Shown here one piece after another: positions 56,733 to 64,000 of a stretch of DNA of 64,000 nt. Position 1 is the first letter of the stretch. Each line of letters begins with the position of its first letter. The DNA comes from Bacteroidota bacterium (GTDB taxonomy: Bacteria > Bacteroidota > Bacteroidia > Bacteroidales > VadinHA17): the NCBI GenBank assembly GCA_016718875.1, contig JADKBL010000027.1:9820-73819 (forward strand), given 5' to 3'. The translations under genes and the position numbers were made by a program. The notes under the pieces are model-generated. The model was not told the DNA's origin and ran no database searches. It saw nothing but the letters and a program-made list of their open reading frames with translations.

Positions 56733-57200
56733 ATGAGAGTAAGAAAAATCGCAAGAAACTTATTGATTTTAATTCTTTTGGCAACCAATGTTGGATGCGA
56801 TCAAATATCCAAATGTATTGTCCGACAAACAATTGAATATAACCACAGCACAATGATAATTGGTAGTTTTGTAACAATTACAAAGGTTGAAAATACTGGA
56901 GCATTTCTAGGTCTTGGAGATCAATTACCAAGAATTATTTATAAAATCCTTATGATAATTCTTCCTTTGATTGTACTTGGATATGCACTCTATTATTTAT
57001 TGACAAGTAACAGTCTCTCCAAACTATTAATCGTCGGAATATGTCTCGTTATTGGGGGTGGACTAGGAAATGTCTATGACAGAATAATATATGGCTCCGT
57101 GACAGATTTTTTACACTTTGACTTTGTGCTATTTCAAACTGGAATAGTGAATATGGCAGATATTTCCAATTACGATGGGATTCTTTATTCTTATATATGA
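56733..57200 (+). CDS. lspA: Lipoprotein signal peptidase II-like protein
   Basis: A 155-residue LspA homologue, the inner-membrane aspartyl protease that cleaves prolipoprotein signal peptides. Conserved parts are NVGCDQISKCIVRQTIEYNH, FVTITKVENTGAFLGLGDQL, GGGLGNVYDRIIYGSVTDFL (first catalytic Asp in the YDR/TDF region) and GIVNMADISNYDGIL (second catalytic Asp in MAD). The C-terminus stops a few residues after the last helix, slightly shorter than usual. It is a lone gene within the cassette region, far from ileS or other housekeeping partners, so it is likely an extra, mobile copy. A remnant boundary (CTGCTAACAC) lies downstream at 57,260. Confidence 0.9.
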   Translation: MRVRKIARNLLILILLATNVGCDQISKCIVRQTIEYNHSTMIIGSFVTITKVENTGAFLGLGDQLPRIIYKILMIILPLIVLGYALYYLLTSNSLSKLLIVGICLVIGGGLGNVYDRIIYGSVTDFLHFDFVLFQTGIVNMADISNYDGILYSYI

Positions 57201-57259
57201 GTTCTTCAATAAAGGATGGACTTTAAACCTAAAGTCATCTGAAAAATAATATATCCAAA

Positions 57260-57823
57260 CTGCTAACACAAAAGCCAATTCTTTGTACATGCCAAATTCT
57301 TTCTTTTATAGATAGATTGTAACACTAAAGCCATTTACAAAAAATTTTCTTTCGAGGCTATGCGACTCCATTTGCCAGTATCAAAATACATCAACATGAC
57401 CGCTTTTATCCAGGACTAATTTGGCATGTGTTACAAACACATTCCAATTAAGCACAGATTTTGGATAACGCGGCAGTATAATGCTTAGTGACAATTTTAA
57501 ACCACTACTTGTGCTAACACTAATGGTATAATTAATAAGCTCCCCGCCTGAAGCCGGGGAGGCTGTCACAATTTTTGCACCCCCCCAGCCGGACAGTTTC
57601 CATGATCACCAAAACTACTGATATTCAACTAAATCTTTTGGTTGCTGGTAGACATGGCAGTGATAAATCGGACTAATAACTTGTAATGTGATTGGCAAAA
57701 AAAATTAAGCCATACCCTCCTCTGCCAGCTCAAAGTAATCTTCTACCAAATACGAGAAAAGTGGACTACCGGAATTCCTTTGGGTAACTCTTACTAAATT
57801 ATACCGCAGAGCCGTCATAAGCC
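57260..57823 (+). repeat. Cassette-boundary elements J: a decayed copy followed by a full one
   Basis: 57,260-57,511 holds a worn copy starting CTGCTAACAC. A better copy starts TGCTAACACTAATGGTATAA at 57,512, has TTAATAAGCTCCCCGCC and GTCACAATTTTTGCA as in B, C and E, pairs with GGCAAAAAAAATTAAGCC near 57,692, and ends GAGCCGTCATAAGCC (57,809-57,823). A GC hairpin (CCCCGCCTGAAGCCGGGG) sits inside its left arm. No gene. Confidence 0.65.
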
Positions 57824-57927
57824 ATATAATTACTGGATCTGACTATAGTTTAGATATTAAAAACGTATAAATTTCGTGTGATAAATTTCTTATTAAGCTA
57901 ATATGTTAAAAATTTCAATTTTCAAAA

Positions 57928-58662
57928 ATGGAAAATAACATTATCAAACATACCTTGTTGAAGTCCACTTTCTTGCACCTATTACCCGGAATACTTGGTG
58001 GAATATGTTTTTTTATCCTTAGCCCAATTGTAAATGCAAATGGTTTCCCAACAATAATGGCACTTATTATTTCTGGTATAATTATTTTAATTCCTTTTGA
58101 ATTAGGGTTCTTAATCTACCAGAAAAAAGTGACTGGGCAGAATCTCTTTAATGGTGTAATCAAATATTTTAAAACTATCCCAGTATGGCAATATTTTTTT
58201 ACTCATCCCATTGATTGTTATAATTGCTGGTATTTGTTTAAACTACTTGGTTTCACCTCGACATTTCTAATGACATTTTTTAAATGGATGCCTTCAGATT
58301 CGATTTTAACCATGGGATTGGATTCTTCACTAACTAAATCAAAACTTTTATTTACCTATCTCCTCTTTCTACCTTTTTTGGTTTTTGTCCTTCCAACTAT
58401 TGAAGAATTTTATTTCAGAGGATACCTTCTTCCAAGAATGCCAATTAAACTTAAAGGTTGGACAGAAATAACACATAGTGCATTATTTGCACTTTATCAT
58501 ACCTGGACTCCTTGGATGTTTGTAGTTCGCACATTTGGCGTTTTGCCATTAATATTTTTGGTTAAAAGAAAAAAGAAAATCTGTTTCTTGGTATTGGAGC
58601 CCACTGCCTTTTAAATTCTATCGATTTCATAATAGGTTTTATATTTATACTGAAGATATAAT
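57928..58662 (+). CDS. CPBP family intramembrane glutamic endopeptidase, C-terminal frameshift
   Basis: A polytopic membrane protease of the CPBP (Abi/CAAX, type II) family, about 245 residues. Motif 1 is IEEFYFRGYL (EExxxR) and motif 2 HSALFALYH. The reading frame as it stands ends at 58,614 with LVLEPTAF; with one base removed near 58,583 it becomes FLGIGAHCLLNSIDFIIGFI and stops at 58,662, restoring motif 3 (H-x-x-x-N). Such proteins are linked to bacteriocin immunity or prenyl-protein processing elsewhere; the function here is unknown. Lone gene of a cassette bounded by GTCATAAGCC (57,814) and GGCTTATAAC (58,675). Confidence 0.85.
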
Positions 58663-58674
58663 TTACAAAATTAC

Positions 58675-58880
58675 GGCTTATAACACTGACAATAAAATTA
58701 ATAGACTTCCTGCTTTGCGAGACAAGTCTTCACAAGTTTTGCTTTTGCTCCTGCTCCCATAACTGCTTTGTAACCAATGACAAACCAGGGCAGCGCCGCT
58801 GCAACCATTAAACATTCAGCAGCAGTGACAAATCCTACTACTCCTCCGGAATTCACACCTGATACGGATTCAAACATCGA
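58675..58880 (+). repeat. Cassette-boundary element K, right end lost
   Basis: Opens GGCTTATAACACTGACAATA, with TTCACAAGTTTTGC as in the other elements, then drifts into unrelated sequence without a GTTA end. This is the last recognisable boundary in the window. Confidence 0.6.
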
Positions 58881-58892
58881 GATTAAACCTTC

Positions 58893-59095
58893 CTATCTGA
58901 ACAGGATTGGCATATGATATTTCAGACAAAATATCACTGGAAACATCTCTTAATATTTTAAGTCTTGGATATGCTTATAACATAACAAAAAATGGTGGTG
59001 ATAAGCAAACTGTTTCAAATTTCAATATTGGGGCAGGGCTAAGCAACATTGTTTCTCTTAATGCAATCACTATTTGAGCAATATATAAATTTTAA
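58893..59095 (+). pseudogene. C-terminal fragment of an outer-membrane beta-barrel protein
   Basis: The plus frame reads TGLAYDISDKISLETSLNIL, SLGYAYNITKNGGDKQTV, SNFNIGAGLSNIVSLNAITI, then TGA, then AIYKF and TAA. Alternating hydrophobic strands ending in a terminal aromatic F are typical of small OMP barrels; GAIYKF would be restored by TGA to GGA. Only about the last 65 residues remain. 59,096-59,478 shows no gene I can support. Confidence 0.6.
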
Positions 59096-59478
59096 ATAGT
59101 GAAATTATAGTCTGTATCCTGGATTTCCAAATTTTAAAAATCTTGAAAACTGTTAATCAATTGATCATTTTCAATTAGAACAGGCAGAATGAAGTTAATA
59201 TATATAATTCTCTATTAAATAAGAGATTATGAACAAGAAAAAACAATACTGAATTATAAACGAGAACCCATGGTTCATAATTTACGATAAAGTTCCACTT
59301 GAATCAGGAACCCCGTATTTCGGACAAAAAACTTCGTATTCGATACGTTGCATTAAGGATTAGCATTTCAGGATAAATCTGAGCCTGCTTTCAGGATACT
59401 ATTGCGGATTATTTATGTAGATTTGTTATCAACGACAGGGAGTGATATTCAATCCCGGTCACTGAAACTTTATAACTT

Positions 59479-60842
59479 ATGTCAAAGAAACAAGCCGAAA
59501 TTGCAACCAGGGTTGCAGATTCATTACCAATTGCTGAAAATACGGAGTCAAAAACACTTCTTACCCGTCGTGAAATGATAGGAATAACCGGTATAGCCGG
59601 TTTGGCAGCTCTTGACAGGCATTGCAGCCGGTGCTGCTCCTCAGACTGAGCAAAAACGACCCCGTATAGCCTGTCTCGTAACCTATTGGGCAGCTCCCGG
59701 ATCACATGCCGACTGGATCATAACCAAGCTATTGGACGGTTATTGGTGGCAGGGCGCTCACACTCCTTCGCGGGGGGATGTTGTATCGGTTTACATCCAT
59801 CAGCTTCAGGAAAGCGAACTGGGACAGAAAATCTGCAAATCGAAGGACATTCCGATATTTAAGACAGCAGGTGAAGCCCTCACACTTGGGGGTAAGGAGC
59901 TTGATGTGGATGGTGTTGTCATTGTAGGCGAACACGGAAATTATCCAACCGATCTCAAGGGGCACTGGCTCCTTCCGCGGTGGTGGATCTACCAGCAGGT
60001 TATCCGCGTTTTCGAGCAGAGCAAACGCTCGGTGCCGGTATTTAACGATAAGCACCTCTCCTACAACTGGGATGACGCAAAGTGGATGTTTGACAAATCA
60101 CGTGAGCTTACTTTCCATTAACAGGTGGTTCCTCATACCGTACTACTTCCGCAAACCCGAGATAGAGATTGCTATTGATACCCCCTATTAAGAACTCAAT
60201 CGTAGTAGGCGGTGCTTCAGATGAGGGAGGCATTTTCCATTGTATTGATGTGCTCCAGGCTTTTGTTGATCGCCGTAAGGGTGGTGAGACAGGTGTAAAG
60301 TCAGTACAGTCGATCCGCGGACCTGAAACATGGAAGTGGGTGGAACGCAATCCATGGGCTGGCAAACTGCTTGATGCTGTAAAGAAAAGTTTTGATCTGA
60401 AGCCGGAATCATTTCAGGAGAACGACCGGACAAACATCTGTATTGTGGAATATCGTGACAGGACAAAAGCTGCTGTAATTTCGGGCCGTGGTGTAGGCTG
60501 GACCTATGCCGGCGAAATTGAAGGACAGAAAGAGCCGACAATCATTCTATGCTTGGCTGGCCCGGCCCCTATTCACAGTATCACGCCTCAAACGCCCAAC
60601 CACACTGGATTACCGAGATGATGGTGCAAAGAAGGAACCCTACATGCGGAAGCGACTGCTTTGTCCAGCCGGGATGGCGAACCACTACGGAATCAAACTG
60701 GGAGAACGGCATTTACTCTCCTGTGGGCCGCCGTATTGAGACACCATATATGAACATAACATACCGCTCGACACATGAACCAATGTTTGAAAAAGGGGAA
60801 CGTACTCCTAATGTCCCATACATACGTGGTTTTGATAAATAG
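59479..60842 (+). pseudogene. Tat-exported protein of unknown function, heavily frameshifted
   Basis: Starts MSKKQAEIATRVADSLPIAE and contains LLTRREMIGITGIAGLAAL, a twin-arginine signal. After a frame change near 59,620 the body reads RIACLVTYWAAPGSHADWII, GYWWQGAHTPSRGDVVSVYI, VDGVVIVGEHGNYPTDLKGH and FNDKHLSYNWDDAKWMFDKS. Further changes near 60,115 and 60,180 lead to NSIVVGGASDEGGIFHCIDV and GPETWKWVERNPWAGKLLDA, and others near 60,545-60,650 to MLGWPGPYSQYHASNAQPHW, NGIYSPVGRRIETPYMNITY and ERTPNVPYIRGFDK. About 455 residues when joined. I do not recognise the family; its pairing with the dipeptidase that follows may be meaningful. Confidence 0.6.
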
Positions 60843-60852
60843 ATATAATATA

Positions 60853-62123
60853 ATGAAACGCAGAGACCTTATTAAGAGCCTGACTCTTCCGATATAGCCA
60901 GAAAATATCCTTCCTAATACAATCCTTGTTTTCCCGATCAGCTGCTGGATATGTAATCTTCCTCTGACTCCTCAGAATAGCTGTTGCCGGTCTGCACCGC
61001 GACTCATTTGCTTGAGGTGACGGACCTATACCACGTAAACCCGCGAGCTTTGATGAAAAACAGATACAGGCCAGCGTTATCCCGATGGAACCTTCGATCT
61101 GCCAAGGGAAAAGAAGGTGGAGTTGATCTGATGTTCTTCACAGTATGCAACTGAACACCTATTTATCCCGGAAGATTTGAGACAAAAAACACATTCCGGG
61201 TGGTAAACCTTCGCACTGGACAGATCAGGATGAATAATCAAATGATAGAGCTGGCACTTACCGCTTCTGACATAGAACGCATCAATAAGAAAGGTAAAAT
61301 GGCGGCTTTTCTGGATCTGGAAGGAGGGTTTGACCCTCAACGGCGACATAAACCTGCTTCGTGCTCTTTACCGCTTAGGAGTCAGATCGTTGCAACTCCC
61401 GGCACATAAATACCACCACTGGTTTTATTGATGCCTGCAGCGATATCAGCTATTGTGGTGGCATCAACGATCTCGGAAAAAAGATCATTTCCGAAATGAA
61501 TAGTCTTGGTATGGTCATAAACATAGCCCATGCATCCAATGAAGCCATCATACACTGCAAGCGAGTAAACATCTGGTGTTACAGTCACCGGAGGTTTTTC
61601 AAACATTGCTCATCATCCCCCCCGTTTGTATTACCGATGAAGCAACAAGCTGTTGCATCAAAAGGTGGTGTGATTGGCATTCCAGTTCGGGAAGCCTCTT
61701 TAACAATCCAAATACTATCTGCATGGAAAACCCACTCCTGCAATAACATCAGTACCAAGTGACCACACCAGCCTCCTGGTACCGCAATCGGCTGCTAACA
61801 GACAATAGAAGACGTTAATAGGAACTAGCTCTGGAGGTTCCGTTAAACTTCAGAGGAACCCTTCCTGATGAGTATTGGATGCATATTGACCAGCTGGCAA
61901 AAGTGATTGACTATGGAGTAAAGTTAGTTGGCGAGGACTACATAGCTCTGGGCTCAGATTTTGATGGCGGCCCTGAACGCTGCTACACGAAATTAAAGAT
62001 ATCAGCGATTATGCTCAGATGACCATCGCGATGCAAAAGATGGGTTACACTGATCAGAGGAATCAAAAAGATCCTTGGTTTGAACTGGCTCGTGTGATCC
62101 GGCAGGTAACTGAGGATAAATGA
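60853..62123 (+). pseudogene. Membrane dipeptidase (M19, renal dipeptidase type), decayed
   Basis: Starts MKRRDLIKSLTLP, another twin-arginine-like leader. Scattered in all three plus frames are NNQMIELALTASDIERINKK, GKMAAFLDLEGGFD, LLRALYRLGVRSLQL, GGINDLGKKIISEMNSLGMV, INIAHASNEAI, ASKGGVIGIP, YWMHIDQLAKVIDYGVKLVG, EDYIALGSDFDGGPE and a C-terminal KILGLNWLRVIRQVTEDK. HASN and GSDFDGG are family hallmarks of M19 zinc dipeptidases. At least eight frame changes and some missing segments occur over about 1.27 kb, with extra stops, more than in other broken genes here. It directly follows the previous Tat protein gene. Confidence 0.75.
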
Positions 62124-62333
62124 GGAAATGATAGAAGGATATTTACTGTAATCTGGCATTTAAAGCGGAGAAGACAGATCTGAGAATTGGCCTGCGTACA
62201 GAAAAATCTGCAGCGGAGCTGAAAAATGCCGTCATCAATTCTTTCCTGACCTTGCAAAATATTAATAACTTGCATTACTATCCCATTTGAATTTAACAGA
62301 CAACTACATAAACCATTCCCTAAAATTCTAAAA

Positions 62334-63161
62334 ATGAAAAAGATTGTTATTTCTTTAACAGTAATGCTGATGAGCATTACAACAATTGTTGCCCAGGATG
62401 CTGAAGGTTGTAAAGAACATCCTCTTTTAAGCAGCAGAATGCCGAATTTCTATATATCTGATTGTAGCCAGAAATTTGACAAACTCGATTATTATGATGC
62501 CACGGGAGAAATTGCTTCCAAAGAAGGTAGTGAATTAACAATAATTTCTTATTCATTTCCTGACGATGTATCACTTAAAGTTCCCAGTCAATTGCAGATA
62601 ATTAGAAATTATGAAAATGCGATCACTAAATTGGGTGGGAAAAAAATATTTGTTGACCAACAAAACTTATCCTATTCATTAACAAAGAATTCTAAGGAAT
62701 ATATTATCTGTATTGAAATGACTAATGGAAATATAATACATAACCTTTTCATACTGGAAGTTGCACAAATGGTCCAGGAAATAACCGCAAATGAAATGCT
62801 TGATGCCCTGAATAAAGACGGATATATCTCCCTAAATATTCTTTTTGAAACAGGCAAATCAGCAATACAACAAGAATCACTTCCTATTATAGACCAGATT
62901 TACGAGTTAATGAAAAATAATACGGCATTAAAAGTTAGTGTTGAAGGCCATACCAATAATGTAGGCGATGCTGCAAGCAATAAAAAACTTTCAACCGACC
63001 GTGCAAATTCTATTAAGGATGCAATTATTGCCAGGAGATTGATAAAACAAGATTGTAAATGGTCGATGGCTGAGGTCAGGAAAAAACCTGTTGCTGATAA
63101 CAACAACAGAAGAAGGCAGAACCAAAAAAACAGACGGGTAGAAATAGTTAAGAAACCATAA
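62334..63161 (+). CDS. OmpA-family outer-membrane protein, scrambled C-terminal segment
   Basis: A 275-residue secreted protein (MKKIVISLTVMLMSITTIVA, cleavage before QDAEG) with a C-terminal OmpA-like peptidoglycan-binding domain: SLNILFETGKSAIQQESLPI, VEGHTNNVGDAASNKKLSTD, RANSIKDAI and NRRVEIVKKP. Residues about 235-265 read KWSMAEVRKKPVADNNNRRR rather than the expected pattern. The neighbouring frame reads MVDGW/stop, GQEKPV and NTEEGR in order, showing two or three compensating indels and one TGG to TGA change. The N-terminal half (residues 25-140) is unassigned. It anchors to the cell wall in the periplasm. Confidence 0.85.
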   Translation: MKKIVISLTVMLMSITTIVAQDAEGCKEHPLLSSRMPNFYISDCSQKFDKLDYYDATGEIASKEGSELTIISYSFPDDVSLKVPSQLQIIRNYENAITKLGGKKIFVDQQNLSYSLTKNSKEYIICIEMTNGNIIHNLFILEVAQMVQEITANEMLDALNKDGYISLNILFETGKSAIQQESLPIIDQIYELMKNNTALKVSVEGHTNNVGDAASNKKLSTDRANSIKDAIIARRLIKQDCKWSMAEVRKKPVADNNNRRRQNQKNRRVEIVKKP

Positions 63162-63343
63162 GCAAACCTTAAATATTTGTGAATAAAGCATTTACGGATA
63201 ACTATTTATTTGGAAGATTATGAACATACTAATTCGTCTTTAAAATTCCGGACACAAAAAGACTTCAGTCCAATGGATGATCTTCTTTTAAAAAAGTCCC
63301 AAAGATTACCTTAAGACACTCTGTTCAGATATTTCAGAGCGAT

Positions 63344-63880
63344 GTGTTGGCAGTGAAGGCAACAGGCGTCATTGTTCTGTTACTTTTATCAGATCTTCTC
63401 AAAGATTACAAAGGGGATAAACTCATTGAAATTGTTGCATTTAACGGTGAAGATTATTATGCTGTTCCCGGACAAATGATTTACATATCTGCAAACAAAA
63501 ACAATTTCAGCGAAATATTACTGAACATAAATATTGACGGAGCCGGATATAAAGAAGGAAAATCTGCATTCTCCTTTTTTGATTTACCGGATGAAATGCT
63601 TCAGCATGCCAGAAAGGTTATCAATCAATATAGCGGTATAACAGAAGGTATTCAGTGGCCTCAGGGTGACCATAGTATCTTTTTGCAATATGGTGTCCCG
63701 GCAATCGCCGTCTCTTCAAAATGGTTTATAGATAATATTTCCGATCAGAATACCAGCACACACACTCCAAAAAAAAAGACAATACCGGAAATTGTCGATT
63801 GCAAAAAGATCGTTGAAATTTCCATGCATTACAAATACCCCTTATCAGATCAATTTAATTCCACGAAAAACCAGAATTGA
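63344..63880 (+). pseudogene. M28-family aminopeptidase, 5'-truncated
   Basis: Only the second half of an M28 zinc peptidase remains: ATGVIVLLLLSDLLKDYKGD, EIVAFNGEDYYAVPGQMIYI (normally E-D zinc/base residues), LLNINIDGAGYKEGKSAFSF, WPQGDHSIFLQYGVPAIAVS and HTPKKKTIPEIVD. The segment that should hold the first zinc ligands is absent; upstream (63,162-63,343) only scraps are seen, and VKATG stands where a D-N-A-T-G would be. The start codon used (GTG) is not the native one. Confidence 0.75.
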
Positions 63881-63914
63881 AATACTATTGGAAAATGATC
63901 TAACTGTATAAAGC

Positions 63915-64000
63915 CATGCCAATGCCATATTATATGGTGATATTTTGGAGTACTCTGATGATGAAAAGAATCATGAACATAGAACAAACATTTTTGTTCT
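63915..64000 (+). pseudogene. Remnant of a DUF2975/Xre cassette (end of window)
   Basis: The bases around AAAATGATCTAACTGTATAA then GCCATGCCAAT copy the junction of the DUF2975 and Xre genes at 56,240-56,273. They are followed, after an internal deletion, by codons for GDILEYSDDEKNHE, matching the Xre C-terminus (GDILEYREND). It is cut by the window end. Confidence 0.6.

Noticed and set aside
47461..58880. CRISPR array as an explanation for the spaced repeats
   Set aside because: Units are hundreds of bases apart with genes between them and no short regular repeat-spacer pattern.
47461..58880. Insertion sequences or MITEs as the boundary elements
   Set aside because: No transposase is present, the end sequences differ from unit to unit, and each pairs with the far side of its own gene rather than with a common terminal repeat. 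A MITE-like origin is still not fully excluded.
1..64000. tRNA and rRNA genes
   Set aside because: None was recognised by eye on either strand; a tRNA scan would be needed to exclude them formally.

Overview
Taxon. The window reads as a chromosome segment of a Bacteroidota bacterium, most likely an environmental or anaerobic member of the Bacteroidales/Marinilabiliales side. The reasons are: many short lipoprotein signal peptides ending in S-C, a dense set of exported glycoside hydrolases, Bacteroidota-type -7 boxes (TAnnTTTG) upstream of several small genes, and dispersed intergenic repeats of kinds I associate with this phylum. The exact taxon cannot be fixed from the sequence.

Region 1 (about 1-45,900) is a glycan and sugar catabolic locus. 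On the minus strand it holds a sugar porter (cut by the window edge), a URO-D family protein, an AGE-type sugar epimerase, four GH38 alpha-mannosidases, a GH29 fucosidase, GH97, an (alpha/alpha)6 glycosidase, an M14 carboxypeptidase, a GH123-like protein, GH32, GH20, a second fucosidase-like protein and several unassigned lipoproteins. A plus-strand block (38,013-45,903) follows: D-lyxose/D-mannose isomerase, PfkB sugar kinase, mannitol-1-phosphate 5-dehydrogenase, CocE-like hydrolase, DUF998 membrane protein, a second URO-D protein and a second sugar porter. Together these suggest release of mannose, fucose, hexosamine, glucose/galactose and fructose from complex glycans, import by H+-coupled porters, and conversion of mannose through fructose. 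No SusC/SusD pair is visible.

Region 2 (about 46,480-58,900) is quite different: AT-rich, all genes on the plus strand, and small single genes or toxin-antitoxin pairs separated by 150-330 bp structured non-coding elements. For most intervals, the first 8-15 bases of the gene-bearing unit are the reverse complement of the bases that open the element downstream of the same gene, and those end sequences differ from unit to unit. This is the logic of integron gene cassettes and their attC sites. The cargo fits as well: HigBA-like TA, YefM/YoeB TA, Fic, S41 protease, DUF2975/Xre pair, LspA and a CPBP protease. No integrase lies in the window and the elements are longer than ordinary attC sites, so this is the main candidate for an undescribed system.

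Region 3 (about 58,900-64,000) is made of broken genes: an OMP barrel tail, a Tat-exported protein and an M19 dipeptidase riddled with indels, an OmpA-family gene with a scrambled tail, a 5'-truncated M28 peptidase, and a remnant resembling the Xre gene of region 2.

Sequence quality. Many genes are split by single-base indels that restore a textbook family sequence when corrected. Four stretches (30,290-30,700; 32,437-32,510; 33,030-33,125; 55,285-55,460) are homopolymer-rich and look like failed base calling across strong hairpins. Frame disruptions in region 1 should therefore be read as possible sequencing errors before being called pseudogenes.
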